A stretch of 5,092 nucleotides of DNA. Origin: Oceanospirillales bacterium (lineage in GTDB: Bacteria; Pseudomonadota; Gammaproteobacteria; Xanthomonadales; SZUA-36). Position 1 is the stretch's first letter. Each line of letters starts with the position of its first letter. Position numbers and translations under genes: made by a program. Where the stretch lies: NCBI GenBank assembly GCA_003232965.1, contig QIKG01000160.1, positions 1 through 5,092 of the forward strand, in the 5' to 3' direction. This document shows positions 1-5,092 of this stretch, one piece after another. Below the pieces are notes generated by a model. That model searched no databases. It was given only the letters and a program-made list of their open reading frames with translations, and had not been told where the DNA came from.

Positions 1-249
1 ACCGCTGTTGCGCGCTTATGCAAACAGTATCAATTGCAGCTATTGGATCAAAGTGTCGCCTTAGCCGGGCTAAAAATTGCGCGTAGTTCGCGCGGCGGAT
101 TAACTTTGCGGCGCCAGTTCAAATTTGACTACAGTGAAGATGGTGTCAGCCGCAAAAATGGCAGTATCTGGATGAAAGGTGAACAAGCGGAAATGATCAC
201 TATCGAACGCAGTGAAGGCGATACCATCGAATGGCTTTCAGGCCGCTAA
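1..249 (+). CDS. DUF3301-like protein, C-terminal part (5' end outside window)
   Basis: An open frame runs from the first base to a TAA at 247-249, giving 82 visible residues with no stop, so the gene starts upstream of the window. The visible part opens with a Cys-Lys-Gln-Tyr stretch followed by LQLLDQSVAL, then a basic segment (LTLRRQFKFDY) and a C-terminal strand-rich tail. This resembles the short DUF3301 proteins of gammaproteobacteria. From memory, these are about 100-120 residues, with an N-terminal membrane segment and this LQLLDQ motif after it; the membrane segment would lie outside the window. Function is unknown. A TTG at 34 could look like a start, but the reading frame and the family-like residues continue before it, so it is not the true start. 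The gene converges on the DUF3313-like pair with a 35-bp gap. The family assignment rests on remembered motif similarity only. Confidence 0.65.
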   Translation, partial: TAVARLCKQYQLQLLDQSVALAGLKIARSSRGGLTLRRQFKFDYSEDGVSRKNGSIWMKGEQAEMITIERSEGDTIEWLSGR

Positions 250-284
250 AAACCCGCCTCTACTTACATTTAAAATAATAAATT

Positions 285-959
285 TTACTGTTTGAGACTG
301 CCGCGCGCCTCATCCAGTCCCTGCCGAAATGCATTTGCCCATGCGGTAATTATCCGATGGGCATCCTCCACATTATCGCCCGTCCACCAACTGGCTGAAG
401 CGTGTCCAAAATCTTTCTTACGATCCCTTATTACTACAATTTTGTCATTCGTAATGGAATCGAAAAGCTCAAGCTTTAAAGTCATTTCACCGGCAGAATC
501 TGAATAGCTTACTGAGCGGGAAGGCCCCTTAATATCAGGTGTAATCACATCCAAATCGACAATCGTTGGTTTAATGATTAATACCGACTCGCCCGGGCTA
601 TCAACAAACTGATAACCACCGGCGTGCAAATCAATCATAAATATAGCTCTAAAATCTGTAGCCAAACGCTCTTTAATCAGTTCCATGTCGCTGTCTTTAA
701 CTTTAATAGCGCGACCCCGGGAGATGCTGTTCTGATCACGCTTCCAGTTTTTCCGGAAAGCAACACTGACATCTGCCAGCATGATTTCGGTATAAGCGCT
801 GAGATCCACACCCGGGTCTGCATATACAGTCGTTAAGCGGGTGTTTTTCACTAACTCCATACCGTCAGCATTCACCGCCGGTAGGTTCTTTTTTGCCCAG
901 ACAGTAGAAACTACCATCATTAAAGCAAAGAGAATAAGTACTGATTTTATCGACTTCAT
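285..959 (-). CDS. DUF3313-like exported protein (downstream paralog)
   Basis: A 224-residue protein of unknown function. Residues 1-22 form a clear Sec signal peptide: basic MKSIK, a hydrophobic core (SVLILFALMMVV), then a V-W-A cleavage site before KK. The mature part has no cysteine, so it should be a soluble periplasmic protein and not a lipoprotein. Recognisable blocks are NADGMELVK, a YADPGVDLSAY segment, VAFRKNWKRDQN, PGESVLIIKP and SAGEMTLKLELFDS. The DPG..LS.Y block followed by a PG..VL segment fits the DUF3313 family as I remember it. The start has a good Shine-Dalgarno (AAAGGT, complement of 967-972) 7 nt upstream. It lies 33 bp downstream of a paralog with roughly half its residues identical, and has no obvious promoter of its own, so co-transcription is likely. 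It differs from its sister near the C-terminus (SASWW against a GYVQW segment). Confidence 0.72.
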   Translation of the reverse strand: MKSIKSVLILFALMMVVSTVWAKKNLPAVNADGMELVKNTRLTTVYADPGVDLSAYTEIMLADVSVAFRKNWKRDQNSISRGRAIKVKDSDMELIKERLATDFRAIFMIDLHAGGYQFVDSPGESVLIIKPTIVDLDVITPDIKGPSRSVSYSDSAGEMTLKLELFDSITNDKIVVIRDRKKDFGHASASWWTGDNVEDAHRIITAWANAFRQGLDEARGSLKQ

Positions 960-992
960 ACTTGTTACCTTTAGTAAATCTAGCTTGCAAAT

Positions 993-1658
993 TTATTGAC
1001 GGACGGCATCTTTAGCATCATCCAGTGCTTCCCGGAAAGATTTCGCCCAGGACTTCATCATTCGTTTTGCATCAGACTTATTGGTAACGCTGTTTCGCCA
1101 TTGCACATAACCGTAGCCTAAATCCCGCTTACGATCTCTTACAATAACCACTTTATCGTTTGTCAACGAGTCAATCAACTCAAGGTTCAGTGTCATTTCG
1201 CCTGCGGATTCCGAATAAGTTCGGTTGCGTGAAGCTGTTTTGAGGTCTGGTGCAATGACATCCAAATTAACAATTGCCGGTCTAATAATTAACACACTTT
1301 CGCCTGGTTTCTCAGCCAGTTGGTAACCACCCGCCGTCAATTCTTTCACGAAGACCTCTCTAAAAGAAGTGGAGATTTTATCTCTGATGCGCTGCATATC
1401 TTTCTCATTTGCTTTGCTGGCAAGGCTCAGGGACTCTCTGTTTTGATCCCGTCTCCAGTTCTTTTTGAAGGCCACACTGGCATCTTCAAGAATAAAACTG
1501 GTATAACCACTGAGGTCCGCACCCGGGTCTTTATAAACCGTGGTCATTCTGGTGTGTTTGACCAACTCCATACCATCAGCATTTGCCGATACCGGGGAGC
1601 TAAGCAGTCCGGCAACAGCCAAGCTTGCTAGAATAAGTGGAAATTTGCTGATTTTCAT
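993..1658 (-). CDS. DUF3313-like exported protein (upstream paralog)
   Basis: A 221-residue protein, first gene of a tandem pair. Residues 1-25 are a Sec signal peptide ending V-S-A, followed at once by NADGMELVK, the start of the conserved region. There is no cysteine, so it is predicted to be periplasmic and not lipidated. Shared blocks with its neighbour include MTTVYKDPGADLSGY, VAFKKNWRRDQN, PGESVLIIRPAIVNLDV and SAGEMTLNLELIDS. The predicted fold is mixed alpha/beta, with a C-terminal amphipathic helix rich in Lys and Asp. The ATG is supported by an AGGAG ribosome site (complement of 1665-1669), 6 nt away. A good promoter lies just upstream (complement of 1694-1721). DUF3313 is assigned from remembered motif similarity. 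The biological role is unknown; an envelope or stress role would be a guess. Confidence 0.72.
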   Translation of the reverse strand: MKISKFPLILASLAVAGLLSSPVSANADGMELVKHTRMTTVYKDPGADLSGYTSFILEDASVAFKKNWRRDQNRESLSLASKANEKDMQRIRDKISTSFREVFVKELTAGGYQLAEKPGESVLIIRPAIVNLDVIAPDLKTASRNRTYSESAGEMTLNLELIDSLTNDKVVIVRDRKRDLGYGYVQWRNSVTNKSDAKRMMKSWAKSFREALDDAKDAVRQ

Positions 1659-1693
1659 GAAATTCTCCTATGTTTTTAAATTACCTTATTGCG

Positions 1694-1721
1694 ATTATAG
1701 TACTAATATGACCATAAACAA
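1694..1721 (-). promoter_or_regulatory. Predicted sigma-70 promoter of the DUF3313-like pair
   Basis: On the minus strand, a perfect TATAAT -10 box (complement of 1694-1699) follows a TTGTTT -35 box (complement of 1716-1721, three of six consensus bases) at a 16-bp spacing. Transcription would begin near 1687 and leave a leader of about 28 nt containing the AGGAG site of the first gene. Position and strand fit the gene pair well. The -35 is weak, which would suit an activated or modulated promoter. This is predicted from sequence only. Confidence 0.5.
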
Positions 1722-1731
1722 TAGTATTAGT
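1702..1731. promoter_or_regulatory. Inverted repeat over the -35 region, possible operator
   Basis: A 7-bp perfect inverted repeat has arms ACTAATA (1702-1708) and TATTAGT (1725-1731) separated by 16 bp, so arm centres are 23 bp apart, about two helical turns. It brackets the predicted -35 box of the minus-strand promoter. An 8-bp palindrome, TAGTACTA (1698-1705), sits beside the -10 box, and ATAGTAYTA occurs twice (1697-1705 and 1721-1729), 24 bp apart. The geometry suits a dimeric regulator, but the stretch is AT-rich and chance is a real alternative. Confidence 0.25.
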
Positions 1732-1750
1732 TTTATCGCTATGACATTTA

Positions 1751-1780
1751 GCCGTTAAAAACAACGGTTTGTTTAACGGT
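1751..1780. repeat. Hairpin-forming inverted repeat in divergent intergenic region
   Basis: CCGTT (1752-1756) pairs with AACGG (1775-1779), and AAACAA (1759-1764) pairs with TTGTTT (1769-1774). Together they give an 11-bp stem with a two-base bulge (1757-1758) and a CGGT loop; G1751-T1780 could add a wobble pair in RNA. An alternative register pairs CCGTTAAA (1752-1759) with TTTAACGG (1772-1779) perfectly. No T-run follows on either strand and both flanking genes point away, so it is not a standard terminator. It could be an operator or part of the serC leader. Confidence 0.4.
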
Positions 1781-1896
1781 AAACTCCGGGTAATCCCCTC
1801 CCTAACCACTATCTACACTCCTAATTCAATGGCATACTTATCCAGCCTGTCAACGAACCAGAAAACGATGCTTTAAAGCTCTGTTTGAGACCGATA

Positions 1897-3010
1897 ATGA
1901 AGCCCCAAATAAAACCTCTTAATCCGAACTTTTCATCAGGGCCCTGTGCAAAACGCCCCGGCTACGACCTTAAGTTTCTCCAGGTTGATACCCTAGGACG
2001 CTCGCATCGATCAACCCTGGGTAAGGCACGCTTGCAGAAAGTTTGCAGCGAAACAGCTGAGCTTCTGGGTTTACCGGAAGATTGTCGCTGTAGTACCAGC
2101 ATCCGACACCGGTGCAGTTGAAATGGCGTTGTGGTCTTTGCTTGGGGAAAGAGCCGTTGATGTGCTCGCCTGGGAATCCTTCGGCAAAGGTTGGATTACC
2201 GACATCATAGAACAACTCAAGCTTGCCAATACCCGCTGCTTTGAAGCAGATTATGGTCAGTTACCCAATTTTACAGATGTAGATTTCCAGCGCGATGTGG
2301 TGTTTACCTGGAATGGCACAACCGCGGGCGTGAAAGTCCCTAACGGCAACTGGATCCCGAATGATCGCGGCGGTCTGACTATTTGCGATGCAACTTCCGC
2401 TGTATTTGCGATGGACATGCCCTGGGAAAAGCTGGATGTGGTGACTTTTAGCTGGCAAAAAGTTCTCGGTGGCGAAGCCGCCCACGGGATGCTGATTTTA
2501 AGCCCTCGCGCGGTCGCTCGATTGGAGTCTTATACACCACCCTGGCCACTGCCAAAAATTTTCCGCTTAACTCAAAACGGCAAACTCAATCAAGGTATTT
2601 TTAAAGGCTCAACCATCAATACCCCTTCAATGTTATGCGTTGCAGATTACCTCGATGCACTTGCCTGGGTAAAGGACCTTGGTGGGGTTTCTGCTACGAT
2701 TAAAAAATCTGAAGATAATCTCGCTGTTATCAAAAAGTTTGTCGCTGAAAACAACTGGATAGATTTCCTCGCAAGCGAGCCTTCAAGTATTTCCAATACC
2801 AGCATCTGCCTCAGGCTGAAAGCCGAAGCTGCACAGATTAAGGCAATGGTAAGTTTATTGGCCGAGGAAGGGGTAGCCTATGATATAGCTGCCCATCGTG
2901 ATGCGCCGGCAGGGCTACGCATTTGGGGTGGTGCCACCGTTGCAACCAGCGACTTGGAAAAACTGATGCCATGGATCAGGTGGGCTTATAAGAAAATCGT
3001 TGCTTTTTAG
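1897..3010 (+). pseudogene. serC: Phosphoserine aminotransferase, frameshifted near 2083
   Basis: This is the PLP enzyme of serine synthesis, which converts 3-phosphohydroxypyruvate and glutamate to phosphoserine. The ATG at 1897 (weak GAGA site 6 nt upstream) gives 62 good residues, including NPNFSSGPCAKRPGY and GRSHRS, up to LLGLPED. That frame then degenerates and stops at 2119-2121. Homology resumes one frame over at 2084 with VAVVPASDTGAVEMALWSLLG and stays open to TAG at 3008-3010. Later motifs are FTWNGTTAGVKVPNG, ICDATSAVFAMDMPW, the PLP-lysine motif TFSWQKVLGGEAAHG (Lys codon 2459-2461), TPPWPLPKIFRLT, INTPSMLC and a C-terminal RDAPAGLRIWGGATV. This is the Methanosarcina/alphaproteobacterial SerC subfamily (TIGR01365), not the E. 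coli type. Family members read P-D-Y-x-V-G-I-V-P here, so about 5 nt (codons for a Tyr and one more residue) seem to be lost. The repaired length of about 372 residues matches the family. No other defect is seen, so the loss is recent or a sequencing error. An ATG at 2123 lacks a ribosome site and would omit the N-terminal substrate-binding part. Confidence 0.85.
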
Positions 3011-3020
3011 CACATCGCAA

Positions 3021-3797
3021 TTATGTTTCAAGGTTCAGTTTTTGGGCGATAAACAAACCCTTCAATACTAGGTCGGGAATGATTTCATCGAAAACATTTT
3101 CGTTGGTAAAAAGTGTAGTAAAGCCACCAGTTCCAATTACCCTTACCGGCTTACCTGCCAGTTCCTGCTGCTGTATTTGCTGGATAATTTCGCGTATAGC
3201 ACCTAGGTGACCGTTAAACAGGCCCGACTGAATGCTTTCTGCCGTGGTTTTACCAAGGCACCGTTCTGGGCGCACAATTTCCACACTGCCTAGGCGTGAC
3301 GCTCCACTGCTCAATGCGGCCATAGACAACTTTAGTCCCGGCAAAATAACCCCGCCCTGGTAGCTCTTATCGCCGCTAACTAGGCAAAAAGTAGTCGCCG
3401 TTCCCAAGTCAATTATGATTACATCCTCTCCTGGGTACAGTGTTACTGCGGCAATCGCATTGGCAATCCGGTCGGCACCCACTTCCAGTGGATTTCGATA
3501 CCGAATTTTCAAGCCGGTTTTAACCCCGGCCTGAAGAATAAAGGGGGCGATATTAAAATATTTTTGACTGGCCGCACTTATGGGGTACTGTACTTCTGGA
3601 ACCACATTGCAAACGGCAATATGTGAAATAGCCTCCGGGTCAATAGAGTTTTCTCGCAATACACCGCGCAGAAACAAACCATATTCATCAGATGAGGCAC
3701 CAGTTTTTGAGCTTTTACGAAACTGTAGTAATAGCTTATCCTGCTCAAAAACACCGCCATATATGTGGCTGTTACCAATATCAAGACATAAAATCAT
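3021..3797 (-). CDS. coaX: Type III pantothenate kinase
   Basis: CoaX phosphorylates pantothenate with ATP to 4'-phosphopantothenate, the first committed step of CoA synthesis, in the cytoplasm. The 258-residue protein has the usual family length and an ASKHA-type fold. Visible motifs are the N-terminal nucleotide-phosphate loop CLDIGNSHIYGG (4-15), RNPLEVGADRIANA (101-114) with the catalytic Asp109, IIDLGTATTF (128-137), GGVILPGLKLSMAAL (148-162), PERCLGKTTAESIQSG (177-192), IGTGG (221-225) and PDLVLKGL (241-248). The position after GTATTF is Cys138, where many homologs, as I recall, have Asp. Type III kinases are generally insensitive to CoA feedback and need a monovalent cation; that is family knowledge. 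I chose the ATG at 3797 over an in-frame ATG at 3815 because family members begin right at MILCLDIGN and a GGAG site sits 8 nt upstream. The start overlaps the coaBC stop in an ATGA quadruplet. Confidence 0.95.
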   Translation of the reverse strand: MILCLDIGNSHIYGGVFEQDKLLLQFRKSSKTGASSDEYGLFLRGVLRENSIDPEAISHIAVCNVVPEVQYPISAASQKYFNIAPFILQAGVKTGLKIRYRNPLEVGADRIANAIAAVTLYPGEDVIIIDLGTATTFCLVSGDKSYQGGVILPGLKLSMAALSSGASRLGSVEIVRPERCLGKTTAESIQSGLFNGHLGAIREIIQQIQQQELAGKPVRVIGTGGFTTLFTNENVFDEIIPDLVLKGLFIAQKLNLET

Positions 3798-5032
3798 AGG
3801 GTTTTCTCCATCCATTGTTGCAGCCCGAAAGATAACTCATCAGCACTGTTATAGTCATTCACTTCAACATCTGCATCTGTATTGGCACCCAGATAAAAAT
3901 GAAACTGATGCTTTTCTGCGCTGATTTCACCCAAATCGTTATGCACAACAGCATCTATGCCATTCTGATCAAGTAGTTTATCAATCGCCTGGCGTTGTAC
4001 ACTGACATCCCGAGTATCGGTTAATTTAAAGCCTACAACCTTAATATCGTTGTTTTTTGACCAGCAGCGTAATTGCCCCAACAGTTTGGGGTTGGGTTTT
4101 AGTTGAATCATTAAGTCAGCATCACTGCTGATCTTGCCACCACTGATGCCGATCGGTTGATGATCCGAGTCCAGTAGATCCGCGATGGAATAGTCGCTTA
4201 CTGCGGCCGGGTGGATTACTGTTTGGAAATTCTTAGAGCCCAGTTGCTGTTTTAGTTGCTGTGCCAGATCTGTAAAACTTACAAAAGTGACGACCTCCGC
4301 CAATTTTGGTTTATGAGCTGACTCGGCGCAGACAGCGGTCACAGCATATCCCGCCACAGACAACCGATCAGCAATAATACTGGCGGTTTTACCGCTACTG
4401 CTATTGCCTATATAGCGCACGCTGTCGATCGCTTCGCGGGTGCCGCCTACTGTAATCAGTACGCGGCCTTTTGTAGGCGCAGCCCCCGGCTCTATTTCTT
4501 CTGTTGCTGTCTCAATGGCAGCCAACAGCTGTTCAACTTCCAATAAGCGCCCGCGGCCTACTTCGCCACAGGCAAGCTCACCAAAGGCGGTTTCCAACAG
4601 CTGATAGCCCCAACTGCGCAAGGTTTTCATGCTTGCCCGGGTTGCCGGATGCGCTAACATACGGGAATTCATGGCTGGGGCTATAAGCGTGGGTTTATTC
4701 AGACTGTATGCGGCCAGTAGTGTGGTTGTCAGCATATCATCCGCGATACCGGCAGCTAATTTATTAAGGGTATTCGCGCTGGCTGGGGCGATGATAATTT
4801 TATCCGCCCAATGACCCAAATCGATATGCTGCATCTCATCGTTTTCTGCAAAAGTATCGGTAAAGACCGCTTCTGCCCCCAATTTTAAGAGCTGGCTGGA
4901 ACTGACAAAATGACCAGCCGATTGAGTCAGAACAACGCGTATAGAATCTCCTCGATCCCGAAAAATCGGAATCAGCCCACTAGCCTTTTCACAAGCAATC
5001 GAGCCTGACATCAGCAGCAGAATATTACTCAT
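3794..5032 (-). CDS. coaBC: Bifunctional phosphopantothenoylcysteine decarboxylase / phosphopantothenate-cysteine ligase
   Basis: The enzyme joins cysteine to 4'-phosphopantothenate using a nucleotide triphosphate, then decarboxylates the product with FMN to give 4'-phosphopantetheine. The 412-residue protein has both halves. CoaC (about 1-175): the N-terminal LLLMSGSIACEKA flavin loop, catalytic His69 in QHIDLGHWAD, IAPASANTLNKLAAGIADD, the PAMN..M substrate motif (119-125) and catalytic Cys155 in ACGEVGRGRL. CoaB (about 188-412): ITVGGTREAIDSVRYIGNSSSGK (193-215) with Asn210, the residue equivalent to the E. coli CoaB intermediate-stabilising Asn, HPAAVSDY (274-281), GGKISSDADL (298-307) with the candidate active-site Lys300, and VVHNDLG (362-368). 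The VGFKLT segment (333-338) differs from the VGFAAET of E. coli and recalls stand-alone CoaB of Gram-positives. The ATG at 5032 is chosen because MSNILLLMSGS matches the family N-terminus; a TTG 14 codons earlier lies inside panC. It overlaps panC by 8 nt and coaX by 4 nt. Confidence 0.95.
   Translation of the reverse strand: MSNILLLMSGSIACEKASGLIPIFRDRGDSIRVVLTQSAGHFVSSSQLLKLGAEAVFTDTFAENDEMQHIDLGHWADKIIIAPASANTLNKLAAGIADDMLTTTLLAAYSLNKPTLIAPAMNSRMLAHPATRASMKTLRSWGYQLLETAFGELACGEVGRGRLLEVEQLLAAIETATEEIEPGAAPTKGRVLITVGGTREAIDSVRYIGNSSSGKTASIIADRLSVAGYAVTAVCAESAHKPKLAEVVTFVSFTDLAQQLKQQLGSKNFQTVIHPAAVSDYSIADLLDSDHQPIGISGGKISSDADLMIQLKPNPKLLGQLRCWSKNNDIKVVGFKLTDTRDVSVQRQAIDKLLDQNGIDAVVHNDLGEISAEKHQFHFYLGANTDADVEVNDYNSADELSFGLQQWMEKTL
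3806..3809 (-). promoter_or_regulatory. Ribosome binding site that sets the coaX start
   Basis: GGAG on the minus strand lies 8 nt before the ATG at 3797 and inside the last codons of coaBC. It supports 3797, not 3815, as the coaX start, because the 3815 ATG would place this site inside the coding region. A ribosome finishing coaBC at the ATGA overlap would sit directly on it, which favours coupled translation. Confidence 0.65.
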
Positions 5033-5092
5033 GTAACATTGCCTGTTTAGCGATATCAATGGAGATGTTATCAATCAGCCGGGTTGTCCCCA
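5025..5092 (-). CDS. panC: Pantoate-beta-alanine ligase, C-terminal end only
   Basis: Reading the minus strand from the window edge, an open frame encodes GTTRLIDNISIDIAKQAMLHE and stops at TAA (complement of 5025-5027). The GTTRLIDN segment is what I recall as the characteristic C-terminal end of PanC, which joins pantoate and beta-alanine with ATP to make pantothenate. Only about 22 residues are visible, so no catalytic residue can be checked. The assignment is strongly helped by context, because the next genes are coaBC and coaX, which use pantothenate. The stop lies within coaBC, with 8 nt shared. This is too short to appear as a normal open reading frame call, and the bulk of the gene lies beyond the window. 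Confidence 0.75.
   Translation of the reverse strand, partial: GTTRLIDNISIDIAKQAMLHE

Noticed and set aside
271..287. TAAAAT/ATTTTA inverted repeat between convergent genes, possible bidirectional terminator
   Set aside because: The stem is six A/T pairs only, with no G or C and no proper T-tract after it. It is too weak to call a terminator, though the convergent location is suggestive.
1320..1631. 103-residue plus-strand open frame opposite the upstream DUF3313-like gene
   Set aside because: It is antisense to a gene with a signal peptide, ribosome site and a paralog. No ribosome site or domain pattern supports it.
1868..1876. Two-codon upstream open frame (ATG CTT TAA) before serC
   Set aside because: It has no convincing ribosome site, and such short frames are expected by chance.
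2080..2121. Programmed +1 frameshifting in serC
   Set aside because: There is no prfB-like stop-adjacent slippery site at the junction, and the missing residues point to a deletion rather than recoding.
2123..3010. A separate 295-residue aminotransferase gene starting at ATG 2123
   Set aside because: Family homology continues upstream of this ATG in the same frame to 2084, and no Shine-Dalgarno precedes it. It is the 3' part of the broken serC.
3001..3030. Terminator between convergent serC and coaX
   Set aside because: Only 10 bp separate the stop codons, and I see no GC-rich stem with a T-tract on either strand nearby.
3797..3815. Alternative coaX start at 3815 (six extra residues)
   Set aside because: Family members begin at the MILCLDIGN residue, and the GGAG site would lie inside the extended coding region.
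3580..3924. 114-residue plus-strand open frame opposite coaX and coaBC
   Set aside because: It lies antisense to two well-supported genes, spans their junction and shows no family-like composition or motif.

Overview
The window looks like a chromosomal segment of a gammaproteobacterium. The evidence is a DUF3301-type protein tail, DUF3313-type periplasmic proteins, moderate base composition and good Shine-Dalgarno sites. A marine, Cellvibrionales-like host is possible, but I cannot fix a genus from this sequence. No phage, transposon, CRISPR, tRNA or rRNA signature is visible.

Layout from left to right. (1) Positions 1-249, plus strand: the 3' end of a DUF3301-like gene whose start lies outside the window. 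(2) Positions 285-1658, minus strand: two tandem paralogous genes for exported, cysteine-free DUF3313-like proteins. They are 33 bp apart and probably form one transcript from a promoter near 1694-1721. (3) Positions 1659-1896: a 238-bp divergent intergenic region with a good minus-strand promoter, a 7-bp inverted repeat and a compact hairpin. (4) Positions 1897-3010, plus strand: a phosphoserine aminotransferase gene of the Methanosarcina/alphaproteobacterial type. It is intact end to end except for one frameshift near 2083, so it is called a pseudogene unless the shift is a sequencing error. (5) Positions 3021-5092, minus strand: a coenzyme A operon, transcribed as panC (only its 3' end is visible), coaBC, coaX. 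Both junctions overlap, by 8 nt and 4 nt.

The CoA block is the most coherent functional unit. PanC makes pantothenate, CoaX phosphorylates it, and CoaBC adds cysteine and decarboxylates to give 4'-phosphopantetheine, so three consecutive genes cover four steps of one pathway. The serC-like gene converges on coaX with only 10 bp between the stop codons, and no classical terminator is visible between them. The DUF3313-like pair has no assigned function. I found no clearly new system here. The items most worth checking are the serC frameshift, the overlapping CoA operon and the palindromes in the divergent intergenic region.
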